From DATFDN01 sp049591635 (GTDB lineage: Bacteria > Pseudomonadota > Alphaproteobacteria > Acetobacterales > Acetobacteraceae): a DNA stretch of 12,465 nucleotides. The DNA lies in NCBI GenBank assembly GCA_049591635.1, contig JBAWFF010000476.1:1-12465 (forward strand). The letters run 5' to 3'. The stretch's first letter is position 1. Every line of letters starts with the position of its first letter. The notes under the pieces are model-generated. The model had not been told where the DNA came from and searched no databases. It saw only the letters and a program-made list of their open reading frames with translations. Made by a program: the position numbers and the translations under genes. Shown here piece after piece: positions 1-7,668 of the stretch.

Positions 1-1224
1 GGCTTCGTGCCGCTCGCCGGGAGCGCCGAGCCGCCGCCGCGCACGCCGACCGGAATCGCCGAACTGGACCGCGTTCTGGGCGGCGGGCTGGTGCCGGCTT
101 CGGCCGTGCTCGTCGGCGGCGATCCGGGGATCGGCAAGTCGACCTTGCTGCTTCAGGCGGCGGCGAAGCTGGCGGCGACCGGCCGGCCGGTCCTCTACGT
201 CACCGGCGAGGAGTCGATCGAACAGATCCGCTTGCGCGCCCGCCGCCTCGGTGTCGCCAACGCGCCGATCTCGCTCGCCTCGGCGGTGAATTTGCGCGAC
301 ATCGCCGCCAGCCTGGAGCGCGAGCCGGCCAGCCTCGTCGTGATCGACTCCATCCAGACCATGTGGTTCGACCAGATCGACAGCGCGCCGGGCACCGTGA
401 GCCAGGTGCGTGCGGCGTCGTTCGAGCTGATCCGCCTCGCCAAGACGCGCGGCTTCGCTCTCGTGCTGGTCGGCCACGTCACCAAGGATGGTGCCATCGC
501 GGGGCCGCGCGTGCTCGAGCACATGGTCGACGCCGTCCTCTACTTCGAGGGCGAGCGCGGGCACCAGTTCCGCATCCTGCGCGCGGTGAAGAACCGCTAC
601 GGCGCCACCGACGAGATCGGCGTGTTCGAGATGACCGAGCAGGGTCTCGCCGAGGTCCCCAATCCGTCGGCTCTGTTCCTCGCCGAACGGCGCGGCAACA
701 TCGCCGGAAGCGCGGTGTTCGCGGGGCTCGAGGGTTCGCGGCCCGTGCTGGTGGAGGTGCAGGCGCTGCTGGCGCCCAACGCGCCGGGCACCGCGCCCCG
801 CCGCGCGGTGATCGGCTGGGACGGCGGGCGGCTCGCGATGCTGCTGGCGGTGCTGGAGACGCGCAGCGGGCTGCGGCTCGCTGGCTCGGATGTCTACCTG
901 AACGTCGCCGGCGGCCTCAGGATCACCGAGCCGGCGGCCGATCTGGCGGTCGCCGCGGCGCTGGTCTCCGCCTCGACCGATCAGCCGACCAGCGCCGGGA
1001 TGGTCTATTTCGGCGAGGTGGGGCTGTCGGGCGAGATCCGGCAGGTGGCGCAGGCCGACGCCAGGCTGAAGGAGGCGGCGAAGCTCGGCTTCGATGGCGC
1101 CTGCCTGCCTCGTCGCGTTGCCCGAGGGGGACGTGCGCTCGCCGCGCCCGACGGTCTGGGCTTGCATGAAATCGGGCATTTGTCCGATCTGGTGGCGCGG
1201 TTCGGTGGGAAGACGCCTGGATGA
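1..1224 (+). CDS. radA: DNA repair protein RadA (Sms), 5'-truncated by window edge
   Basis: RadA is a RecA-like, DnaB-type helicase ATPase that drives branch migration of recombination intermediates in the cytoplasm. The reading frame is open from base 1, so the gene starts upstream. About 407 codons are present against a usual length near 455, and the missing part is the N-terminal four-cysteine zinc finger. Visible here are the linker TPTGIAELDRVLGGGL, Walker A GDPGIGKST (nt 118-144), Walker B-like LVVIDSIQT (about nt 331-357), the RadA signature as KNRYG (nt 589-603; usually KNRFG, so Phe is replaced by Tyr), and the C-terminal Lon-protease-like domain ending in FGEVGLSGEIRQV and LKEAAKLGF. 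A GTG at position 7 is internal and not the real start. The stop TGA (1222-1224) overlaps the cvpA start as ATGA, which indicates co-translation. The identification is firm; only the 5' end is unknown. Confidence 0.96.
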   Translation, partial: GFVPLAGSAEPPPRTPTGIAELDRVLGGGLVPASAVLVGGDPGIGKSTLLLQAAAKLAATGRPVLYVTGEESIEQIRLRARRLGVANAPISLASAVNLRDIAASLEREPASLVVIDSIQTMWFDQIDSAPGTVSQVRAASFELIRLAKTRGFALVLVGHVTKDGAIAGPRVLEHMVDAVLYFEGERGHQFRILRAVKNRYGATDEIGVFEMTEQGLAEVPNPSALFLAERRGNIAGSAVFAGLEGSRPVLVEVQALLAPNAPGTAPRRAVIGWDGGRLAMLLAVLETRSGLRLAGSDVYLNVAGGLRITEPAADLAVAAALVSASTDQPTSAGMVYFGEVGLSGEIRQVAQADARLKEAAKLGFDGACLPRRVARGGRALAAPDGLGLHEIGHLSDLVARFGGKTPG

Positions 1225-1808
1225 CTTGGGTCGACGCCGTCGTTCTCGCGGTGATCGTGATCTCCGGGCTGCTCGCGTTCCTGCGCGGGCTGGTGCGCGA
1301 GGTGCTGGGGATCGGTGCCTGGATCGGCGCCGCCATCCTCGCCGTCTGGGCGACCCCGTTCGTGCGGCCGCGCTTCCAGGACTGGTTTCGCGACCACCCC
1401 GGCTTGGCCGAGCCGATCGCCTACTTGGTGCTGTTCCTCGTCTGCCTGGCCATCCTGCTGTTCATCTCGCATCGGATCAGCCGGGTGGTGCGTGGATCGG
1501 CCCTGGGCGGGCTTGATCGCACGTTGGGGCTGGTATTTGGCCTGGCACGGGGTGCCGCGCTGGTCGTTCTTGCCTATATCATCGCTGGATGGCTGGGCGG
1601 GCCGATGGAAACCTGGCCGCGGGCGATCCTGGAGGCGCGGTCGCTTCAGCCGGCCTATGAAGGCGCCGCCTGGGTGGCGGGGCGCCTGCCCGTCGCGTAT
1701 AGGCCGCGTGTCGATGCGCCGCCGAGCGGACGGCAGCCCACGGCGGACGCGTTGTTGCGGGCGGTTCCGCAAGGGCGGGCGACCGGGCCGCGGCCGACCC
1801 GGCAGTAG
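1221..1808 (+). CDS. cvpA: CvpA family inner-membrane protein
   Basis: CvpA (colicin V production family) is a small polytopic inner-membrane protein, commonly found beside purF. In other bacteria it has been linked to colicin V export, envelope stress and biofilm phenotypes; its biochemical role is unsettled. The product is 195 aa. Hydrophobic segments lie at about residues 4-20, 29-45, 64-83 and 100-123, fitting the usual four-helix layout, followed by a polar Pro/Arg-rich tail of about 50 residues. The family pattern is seen in FLRGLVREVLG near the first helix and in LDRTLGLVFGLARG before the last. The ATG overlaps the radA stop (ATGA), with GGTGGGAAG just upstream as a plausible ribosome site. 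The stop TAG is 11 nt before purF, and its AGGAG serves purF. The long tail looks poorly conserved and probably disordered. Confidence 0.92.
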   Translation: MTWVDAVVLAVIVISGLLAFLRGLVREVLGIGAWIGAAILAVWATPFVRPRFQDWFRDHPGLAEPIAYLVLFLVCLAILLFISHRISRVVRGSALGGLDRTLGLVFGLARGAALVVLAYIIAGWLGGPMETWPRAILEARSLQPAYEGAAWVAGRLPVAYRPRVDAPPSGRQPTADALLRAVPQGRATGPRPTRQ

Positions 1809-1819
1809 GAGAGCACCGC

Positions 1820-3292
1820 ATGGCGTTTACCACGGTGGGCAAGGAAGACGACGACAAGCCGCATGAGGAATGCGGCGTGTTCGGAGTCTGGAACGTCCCC
1901 GATGCCTCCGCCGTCACCGCGCTGGGGCTGCACGCGCTTCAGCATCGCGGGCAGGAGGCGACGGGGATCGTCAGCTTCGACGGCACGCGGTTCCACTCGC
2001 ACAAGGGAATGGGCCTGGTCGGAGACAATTTCGGCGACGCCAACGTGATCGCCTCGCTCCCCGGGACCAGCGCGATCGGCCATAACCGCTACGCCACCAC
2101 CGGCGGCACGATCCTTCGCAACGTCCAGCCGCTGTATGCCGATTTCGAGTTCGGCGGCTTCGCGGTCGCGCACAACGGCAATCTGACCAACGCGCATATC
2201 CTGCGCCGCAACCTGGTCCGCCGGGGGTGCCTGTTTCAATCGACAACGGATTCCGAGGTGTTCATCCACCTCATCGCGATCAGCCTCTACTCGACGGTTC
2301 CCGACCGGCTGATCGACGCCTTGAAGCAAGTGGTCGGCGCCTACTCGCTGGTCGCGCTGTCCAACGAGGCGCTGATCGGGGTGCGCGATCCGCTGGGCGT
2401 GCGCCCGCTCATCATGGGCCGGGTCGGCACCGATCCGCTGGCCGGCTGGGTGCTGGCGTCGGAGACCTGCGCGCTCGATATCGTGGGCGCGGAGTTCGTG
2501 CGCGACGTGGAACCGGGCGAGATCGTCATCATCGACGCGAAGGGCGTGCGCAGCATCAAGCCGTTCGGACGCAAGCCCGAGCGGTTCTGCGTGTTCGAGT
2601 ATATCTACTTCGCGCGACCCGATTCGATGATGGAGGGCACGCCGGTCTACGCCGCGCGCAAGGCGATCGGGGCGGAGTTGGCGCGCGAATCGGGCGTGCC
2701 GGCGGATATCGTCGTGCCGGTGCCCGATTCCGGGGTGCCGGCGGCGATGGGGTATGCGAAGGAGAGCGGAATCCCGTTCGAGCTTGGCATCATCCGCAAC
2801 CACTATGTCGGGCGCACGTTCATCGAGCCGACCGACGCGGTACGCCACCTGGGGGTGAAGCTGAAGCACTCCGCCAACCGCTCGGCGCTGGAGGGAAAGC
2901 GGGTGATCCTCGTCGATGATTCGATCGTGCGCGGGACCACCAGCCGCAAGATCGTCGAGATGGTTCGCCAGGCCGGTGCGCGGGAGGTCCATCTGCGGAT
3001 ATCGTCGCCGCCGACCACGCACTCCTGCTTCTACGGCATCGACACGCCGGAGCGGAGCAAGTTGCTGGCGGCGAAGTTCTCGATCGACGAGATGGCCGAG
3101 CAGATCGGCGTCGATAGCCTCGCGTTCCTGTCGATCGACGGGCTGTACCGCGCGTTGGGGCGTGAGGAGGGGCGCGATCCGGCGCGGCCGCACTATTGCG
3201 ATGCGTGCTTCACCGGCGACTATCCGATCAGCATTCCCGATCAGGCCGACAACGCCGAGCGCCAGCTCAGCCTGCTGACCGAGACCCAGTGA
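1820..3292 (+). CDS. purF: amidophosphoribosyltransferase PurF
   Basis: PurF catalyses the first committed step of de novo purine synthesis: PRPP plus glutamine gives 5-phosphoribosylamine, glutamate and pyrophosphate. It is cytoplasmic and feedback-inhibited by purine nucleotides. The product is 490 aa, normal for the family. The N-terminal Ntn glutaminase domain begins after a propeptide of about 17 residues with nucleophile Cys18 in EECGVFGVW, followed by LHALQHRGQEATGI and IGHNRYATTG. The C-terminal phosphoribosyltransferase domain has the PRPP loop VILVDDSIVRGTTS (residues 362-375). Cys257, Cys403 and the CDAC pair (Cys460/Cys463) match the ligands of the [4Fe-4S] type (Bacillus-like) rather than the E. 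coli cluster-free type, implying propeptide processing and oxygen sensitivity. AGGAG at 1807-1811 lies 8 nt before the ATG. It sits in the middle of a tight plus-strand run with cvpA and the SDR gene. Confidence 0.98.
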   Translation: MAFTTVGKEDDDKPHEECGVFGVWNVPDASAVTALGLHALQHRGQEATGIVSFDGTRFHSHKGMGLVGDNFGDANVIASLPGTSAIGHNRYATTGGTILRNVQPLYADFEFGGFAVAHNGNLTNAHILRRNLVRRGCLFQSTTDSEVFIHLIAISLYSTVPDRLIDALKQVVGAYSLVALSNEALIGVRDPLGVRPLIMGRVGTDPLAGWVLASETCALDIVGAEFVRDVEPGEIVIIDAKGVRSIKPFGRKPERFCVFEYIYFARPDSMMEGTPVYAARKAIGAELARESGVPADIVVPVPDSGVPAAMGYAKESGIPFELGIIRNHYVGRTFIEPTDAVRHLGVKLKHSANRSALEGKRVILVDDSIVRGTTSRKIVEMVRQAGAREVHLRISSPPTTHSCFYGIDTPERSKLLAAKFSIDEMAEQIGVDSLAFLSIDGLYRALGREEGRDPARPHYCDACFTGDYPISIPDQADNAERQLSLLTETQ

Positions 3293-4011
3293 CGTCAACG
3301 ACCCCCGGGCCGCTCGCGGGCCGGGTCGCGCTGGTGACCGGGGCGAGCCGGGGCATCGGCGCGGCGACGGCGGTGGAACTCGCCCGGCTTGGCGCGCATT
3401 GCGTCATCACCGCGCGTACCCAGGGTGGGCTGGAGGAGACCGACGATGCGATCCGCGCGCTCGGCGGATCGGCGACCTTGCTGGCGCTCGATCTGCGCGA
3501 GTTCGAGCAAGTCGATGCGTTGGGACCGAGCATCGGCGTGCGGTTCCGCCGGCTGGATGTGCTGGTCCATTGCGCCGGGGCGCTGGGCCGGCTCGCGCCG
3601 GTTCCGCATCTGTTGGCTGGCGAGTGGGATGAGGCGATCGGGGTGAACGCGACGGCGGCGCTGCGGCTGATCCGCACGACCGACGGGCTGTTGCGCCAAT
3701 CGGATTCCGGGCGCGCGGTATTCGTGACAACGATGCGGGCACGGGCGCCGAAGGCGTATTGGGGCTGCTATGGCGCGGCGAAGGCGGCGCTGGAGCATCT
3801 CGTGCTGAGCTGGGCCGATGAGGTCGGGACGACGACCCCGATGCGGGTGAACCTGTTCGATCCCGGAGCGGTCGCGACACGGCTGCGCCTCGCGGCGTTT
3901 CCCGGGGAGGTGCCGGATTCGCTGCCGCGGCCGGAGGATGTCGCGCCGGCGCTGGCGGCGTTGTGCCTGCCGTCGGAGACGCGGAACGGGGAGATCGTCG
4001 CATTGCCCTGA
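3289..4011 (+). CDS. short-chain dehydrogenase/reductase (SDR), classical type
   Basis: This is an NAD(P)-dependent oxidoreductase with a Rossmann fold and unknown substrate. The product is 240 aa, a normal classical SDR length. The cofactor motif TGASRGIG is at residues 17-24, HCAGALG (for the usual NNAG) at 95-101, the active-site Asn in GVNATA at about 120, and the catalytic YxxxK as Tyr161-Gly-Ala-Ala-Lys165. The Ser expected 13 residues before the Tyr is Thr148 (VFVTT), an unusual but possibly functional substitution. I chose the GTG at 3289, which overlaps the purF stop as GTGA; the frame also extends upstream to 3196, but that would overlap purF by about 97 bases and adds no family sequence. 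An SDR just after purF suggests a housekeeping role, but no step in purine synthesis calls for one, so the physical link may be only transcriptional. Confidence 0.93.
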   Translation: MTSTTPGPLAGRVALVTGASRGIGAATAVELARLGAHCVITARTQGGLEETDDAIRALGGSATLLALDLREFEQVDALGPSIGVRFRRLDVLVHCAGALGRLAPVPHLLAGEWDEAIGVNATAALRLIRTTDGLLRQSDSGRAVFVTTMRARAPKAYWGCYGAAKAALEHLVLSWADEVGTTTPMRVNLFDPGAVATRLRLAAFPGEVPDSLPRPEDVAPALAALCLPSETRNGEIVALP

Positions 4012-5249
4012 TCCGCTTGGCCGATGACCGCCGGATCGGCCGCCTCATGCTGTTGTTCGCGATCGTCTATATCGTGGAGGGCATCGGACAGGCGGATTTC
4101 GGCATCATCGCCCAGCCACTGACCTGGTACCTCAAGACCAGCGGCTGGACGCCCCTGCAAGTGACGGCCTATCTGGCGATCTTCAACCTGCCGTGGGTCA
4201 TCAAGCCGGTTTACGGCATCGTATCGGACTTCGTACCGCTGTTCGGCTACCGGCGGAAATCGTACTTGCTGATCGCCTCGACCGTCGCGGCGGCGGCTTA
4301 TGCCTGTGTCGCGCGACTCGCGGACCCGGGTCCGATCGCGCTGTTTCTGTCGTTGACCGCCTATGCGATGGCGATCGCAAGCACGATGTGCGGGGCGTTG
4401 CTGGTGGAGAACGGCCAGCGCTTCGACGCCAGCGGCCGCTTCGTGAACCAGCAATGGCTATGGTTCAGCGTCGCCACTCTGCTCTCGGCCGTGATCGGCG
4501 GGCAACTGGTCCAGCATCTGACGGCGATCAGTGCCTTGCACGCCGCCGCCGCCATCGGCGCCGTCGCGCCGATCGCCGTGATCGCCGCCACGCCCGGCCT
4601 GGTTGACGAGGAGCGGCGGCCGGTCGCTCTCGCGGAACTGCGACAAACCTTCGCCAGTCTGCTCGCGGCGTTCCGGTCGCGGCGGCTGTGGCTGCTGGGC
4701 GGGTTTCTGTTCCTCTATTCCTTCAGTCCCGGCTTCGGCACGCCGCTCTATTTCTACATGACCGATCACCTGCGTTTCCCGCAATCCTATATCGGCGAAC
4801 TGACGGCGATCTCCTCGGCGGGATGGATCGTCGGGGCGCTTCTGTACCGCCGGCTGCTCGACGGGATGCGGCTGCGCGTGCTGCTCAACCTGAGCATCCT
4901 GCTGGGCACGGCGAGCTCGCTGAGCTTCCTGCTGCTGTCGAGCGAGGTCAGCGCCGCGCTGGTCAATTTCGGCGCCGGGGTGGCGGCGATGGTGACCAAC
5001 GTCGCGACGCTCACGCTGACGGCGATCTGGTGTCCGAAGCGGTCGGAGGGGTTCGTCTTCGCCGCGATGATGTCGATTATCAACCTCGCCGCGCCGGCAT
5101 CCAACAATGCCGGCGCGTTTCTGTACGAGCACGTCTTCCACGGCCGGCTGGCGCCGCTGGTGATGGTCTCGGCGGCGTTCACCGCCTTCGCCTTCGTGAT
5201 CGTGCCGCTGCTGCGGCTTGGCGATCTGCGCGAGCGGGCGGTCGCCTAG
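3963..5249 (+). CDS. MFS transporter of the folate/biopterin (BT1/FBT) family
   Basis: This is a polytopic inner-membrane carrier. The stretch NLPWVIKPVYGIVSDFVP followed by LFGYRRKSYL, near the second and third helices, is the hallmark of the folate-biopterin transporter branch of the MFS. Roughly 12 hydrophobic helices follow in two halves separated by a charged loop (ATPGLVDEERRPVALAELRQ). The outer frame gives 428 aa, in the normal range. The start is uncertain. GTG 3963 lies inside the SDR gene and has no clear ribosome site. TTG 4017 would begin just before RIGRLMLLF, a typical N-terminus. ATG 4047 would start at the first helix. A GGGGAG at 3988-3993 is well spaced only for an ATT at 4002. 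The stop TAG lies in a CTAG shared with the converging GNAT gene. Substrate is inferred from family only; a pterin or folate cargo would suit a purine operon. A general MFS role remains possible. Confidence 0.85.
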   Translation: MPAVGDAERGDRRIALIRLADDRRIGRLMLLFAIVYIVEGIGQADFGIIAQPLTWYLKTSGWTPLQVTAYLAIFNLPWVIKPVYGIVSDFVPLFGYRRKSYLLIASTVAAAAYACVARLADPGPIALFLSLTAYAMAIASTMCGALLVENGQRFDASGRFVNQQWLWFSVATLLSAVIGGQLVQHLTAISALHAAAAIGAVAPIAVIAATPGLVDEERRPVALAELRQTFASLLAAFRSRRLWLLGGFLFLYSFSPGFGTPLYFYMTDHLRFPQSYIGELTAISSAGWIVGALLYRRLLDGMRLRVLLNLSILLGTASSLSFLLLSSEVSAALVNFGAGVAAMVTNVATLTLTAIWCPKRSEGFVFAAMMSIINLAAPASNNAGAFLYEHVFHGRLAPLVMVSAAFTAFAFVIVPLLRLGDLRERAVA

Positions 5250-5695
5250 CCGGGGCCGGGTAGTTCCAGGACATACCGCTTCGCCGCCGCCCGCATCCCT
5301 TCGCGCTCGTAGAATCGATGCGCCTGGAAATTGTCCAGCGCGGTGTCGAGCGCGACGGTGCGAAGGCCGAGCGTGCGCGCCTCCTCCGCGACGGCGGCGA
5401 GGAGCCGCGCGCCCAAGCCGGACCCGCGCATCGCCGACACCGTCACCAGGTCATCGACGTAGAGGAACCGGCCGCGGATCAACGTCTCGGTGATCCGATA
5501 GCCGGCGACCGCCACCGCGTTCCCGCCGTGCCACGCCGCCAGCAGCCGATAGCTGTCGCGCGCCTGGCGGCGCACCCGCGTGAGCAACTCCTGGGCGGAA
5601 GCGATGCGCGGGCGAAGTTCGCGCATCGGTTCGTAGCAGGCGAGAATGTCGGCATCGCTTTCGGCGTGGCGGAGGACCGCGTCGGCGGCGATCAT
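5246..5695 (-). CDS. GNAT family N-acetyltransferase
   Basis: This is a single-domain GNAT enzyme that would transfer acetyl from acetyl-CoA to an unknown amine or protein N-terminus. The product is 149 aa. The acetyl-CoA pyrophosphate-binding motif (Q/R-x-x-G-x-G/A) is Arg90-Gly-Ser-Gly-Leu-Gly95, preceded by beta strand FLYVDDLVTV and followed by LRTVALDTALDN and AHRFYEREGM, the usual motif A/B arrangement. The frame is open for 20 codons further upstream, but the ATG at 5695 is preferred because it overlaps the stop of the upstream AhpD-like gene as ATGA (5692-5695) and begins right before the conserved fold. The two genes thus form a coupled pair. Its TAG stop shares CTAG with the converging transporter gene, leaving no room for a terminator between them. 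Substrate cannot be told from sequence. Confidence 0.9.
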   Translation of the reverse strand: MIAADAVLRHAESDADILACYEPMRELRPRIASAQELLTRVRRQARDSYRLLAAWHGGNAVAVAGYRITETLIRGRFLYVDDLVTVSAMRGSGLGARLLAAVAEEARTLGLRTVALDTALDNFQAHRFYEREGMRAAAKRYVLELPGPG

Positions 5696-6150
5696 GCCGC
5701 CTGCTTCGCTTCGACCGGATACTGGCCGCGGAACGCGATCTGCAACCGGTTCCACAGGTTGATCATGCCGATCACGACGGTCAGATCGCCCGTTTCCTTC
5801 TCGTCGAATTGCGCGCGGACCTCGTCGTACACATCGTCGGGCGCATGGGTGTCGGCGATCAGGGTCACCGCCTCAGTCCATGCGAGGGCCGCGCGCTCGC
5901 GCGGGCTGTAGAGGGGCGATTCCCGCCACGCGTTCAGCAGGTAGAGACGCTGCTCCGTCTCGCCGTGCCGGCGGGCGTCCCGGCTATGCATCTCGAGGCA
6001 GTACGCGCATCCATTGATCTGCGAGGCACGCATCTTGACCAGTTCCATCAGCGCCGGCTCGAGCCCGCAGCCTTGCGTGTAGGCCGAGACGCCGCGCAGC
6101 GCCTTCATGGCCTCGGCTCCGGTCTCGCGGAAGTGCAACCGTTCCTGCAT
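5692..6150 (-). CDS. carboxymuconolactone decarboxylase / AhpD-like family protein
   Basis: This is a small helical AhpD-like protein of 152 aa. The redox motif is Cys48-Ala-Tyr-Cys51 with His55 four residues on (GCAYCLEMHSRDAR), as in the alkylhydroperoxidase D group. Proteins with this motif can reduce peroxides or act as thiol-dependent redox partners; members without the Cys pair are true decarboxylases, so the CxxC favours the redox side. The ATG at 6150 has GGAG (complement of 6158-6161) 7 nt upstream. It is the first gene of a two-gene minus-strand operon with the GNAT gene and is transcribed divergently from a MocR-type regulator across 90 bp. That arrangement suggests regulation by the MocR protein. 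The real substrate is unknown. Confidence 0.9.
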   Translation of the reverse strand: MQERLHFRETGAEAMKALRGVSAYTQGCGLEPALMELVKMRASQINGCAYCLEMHSRDARRHGETEQRLYLLNAWRESPLYSPRERAALAWTEAVTLIADTHAPDDVYDEVRAQFDEKETGDLTVVIGMINLWNRLQIAFRGQYPVEAKQAA

Positions 6151-6240
6151 CGTCGTGCTCCGTGTCGGTGTTCGCGGACCGGGAGATAGGGGACGGATGG
6201 CATGGTAGATAGGGCCAAGAAATGCTAATCCGAGTGGGCC
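6151..6240. promoter_or_regulatory. divergent promoter/operator region with AGATAGGG direct repeat
   Basis: This 90-bp gap lies between the divergent AhpD-like gene and the MocR-type regulator. It contains a perfect 8-bp direct repeat AGATAGGG at 6184-6191 and 6207-6214, 23 bp start to start, which puts the copies on nearly the same face of the helix. MocR-family regulators such as GabR are known to bind direct repeats, so this is a candidate operator; the assignment is inference. GCTAAT (6224-6229) could be a -10 box for the regulator, but no good -35 is seen. Confidence 0.5.
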
Positions 6241-7650
6241 ATGCGAGATGACCTCGCCATCGAGCTGGATCGCCTCATGGGCGCTCCGCTACAGGTTCAG
6301 CTCTATGCGCGCGTCCGCGAGGCGATCGAGGCGGGAACCCTGCGCGCGGGCGCGCGGCTGCCGTCGGCGCGCGGCCTCTCGGTTCAGCTCGGCGTGGCGC
6401 GCGGCACAGTCGATGCGGCGTTCGGCCGTCTGATCGGGGAAGGCTATGTCGTCCCCCGTGGACCGGCGGGTACCTTCGTCGCATCGGAGTTCGCCGCGCG
6501 GACGGCGGCTCCGCGACAAGATGTGGCCGGTTTATTGCCGGCCCCGGGTCAAGCAGTCGTGCTGCCGTTCCAGCTTGGTATTCCGGCGCTGGATGCGTTT
6601 CCGCGCACCCTATGGTCCCGACTGATCGGGCGCGCAGTTCGCGGCCTCTCGCCTTCCGCCCTGGCGTATCCCGATCCGGCCGGCTGGCCCCCGCTTCGCG
6701 CCGCGATCGCGGCGTATCTCGGGGTCTCGCGTGGGGTCGCGTGCGCGCCGGGACAGGTGTTCGTGACGGCGGGCTATCAAGGGGCGCTGGCCTTGATCGC
6801 ACGCGCCCTATTGCGGCCGGGCGATCGGGTCTGGATGGAGGATCCGGGATATCCTTTCGCCCGGCTGGGGCTTGAAAGCGCGGGTGCCACCCTGATTCCC
6901 ATCCGGGTGGATCGCGACGGGCTCGATGTCGCGGAGGCGGCCAGGCGCGCCCAGGATGCGCGGTTCGCCGTGGTGACGCCGTCGCATCAAAGTCCGCTCG
7001 GCGTCTCCTTGTCGCTCGCGCGACGGCTGGCGCTGCTGCGCTGGGCCGCCGCGGCCGGCGCTTGGGTGATCGAGGACGATTACGACAGCGAGTTCCACTA
7101 TTCGGCGTCACCGTTGCCGGCGCTCAAGAGCCTCGATCGCGAGGAGCGAGTCCTTTACGCCGGCAGCTTCAGCAAGGTCCTGTTCCCCGGATTGCGACTC
7201 GGCTACCTCGTCGTGCCGGGCAGCCTCATCGACGCCTTCGCGCGGGAAGTGAAGCCGTTGCAGGGAGGGAGCGCGGTGCTGGAACAAGCCGCCGTCGCCG
7301 CCTTCATGGCGGAAGGATATTTCGCGCGCCATCTGCGCCGGATGCGCGGGCTTTACGCGGCGCGGCGCGGCGCCCTCGCGCGCGAGTTGATGGGCGGCTT
7401 TGGCGATCGAATCCACCTGGACCTCCAGGCTGGCGGTCTGCACCTGTTGCTCCGCCTTGCCGCGTCGGTCAGCGACGCGCGGGTTGCCGAGCGCGCCCAG
7501 GGCGAGGGGTTGGCGGTGCAGCCGTTGTCGTTGTGCGCGATGGAGAACGACAGCGGCCCCGGGCTGCTGCTCGGCTTCACGAACATCGCCGAGGTGGAGG
7601 CGCCGCGCGCGGCACGCCGCCTCGTGCGCGCGATCGGCGATCTGCTGTGA
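6241..7650 (+). CDS. MocR/PdxR-type transcriptional regulator (GntR winged helix plus aminotransferase-like domain)
   Basis: This is a chimeric regulator of 469 aa, the usual MocR length. Residues 1-75 are a GntR-type winged helix-turn-helix (PLQVQLYARVREAI, LPSARGLSVQLGVARGTVD, EGYV). From about 105 comes a fold-type I aminotransferase domain with the MocR signature TPSHQSPLG (247-255), EDDYDSEF (278-285, pyridine-nitrogen Asp) and SFSK with PLP Lys312, so PLP binding should be intact. Such proteins sense PLP or amino-acid-like ligands and control adjacent genes. The ATG at 6241 is the first usable start, because an in-frame TAA lies at 6226-6228. There is no clear ribosome site before it. 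It is divergent from the AhpD-like/GNAT pair, its most likely target besides itself. It converges on the EF-hand gene with an 18-bp gap. The ligand is unknown; PdxR, GabR and TauR are equally possible relatives. Confidence 0.93.
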   Translation: MRDDLAIELDRLMGAPLQVQLYARVREAIEAGTLRAGARLPSARGLSVQLGVARGTVDAAFGRLIGEGYVVPRGPAGTFVASEFAARTAAPRQDVAGLLPAPGQAVVLPFQLGIPALDAFPRTLWSRLIGRAVRGLSPSALAYPDPAGWPPLRAAIAAYLGVSRGVACAPGQVFVTAGYQGALALIARALLRPGDRVWMEDPGYPFARLGLESAGATLIPIRVDRDGLDVAEAARRAQDARFAVVTPSHQSPLGVSLSLARRLALLRWAAAAGAWVIEDDYDSEFHYSASPLPALKSLDREERVLYAGSFSKVLFPGLRLGYLVVPGSLIDAFAREVKPLQGGSAVLEQAAVAAFMAEGYFARHLRRMRGLYAARRGALARELMGGFGDRIHLDLQAGGLHLLLRLAASVSDARVAERAQGEGLAVQPLSLCAMENDSGPGLLLGFTNIAEVEAPRAARRLVRAIGDLL

Positions 7651-7668
7651 CGGCCGGCGCGCTGTGCC

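Noticed and set aside
1655..3298. 547-codon open frame antisense to purF
   Set aside because: It mirrors the GC-rich codon pattern of purF, has no recognisable domain, and lies opposite an unmistakable gene.
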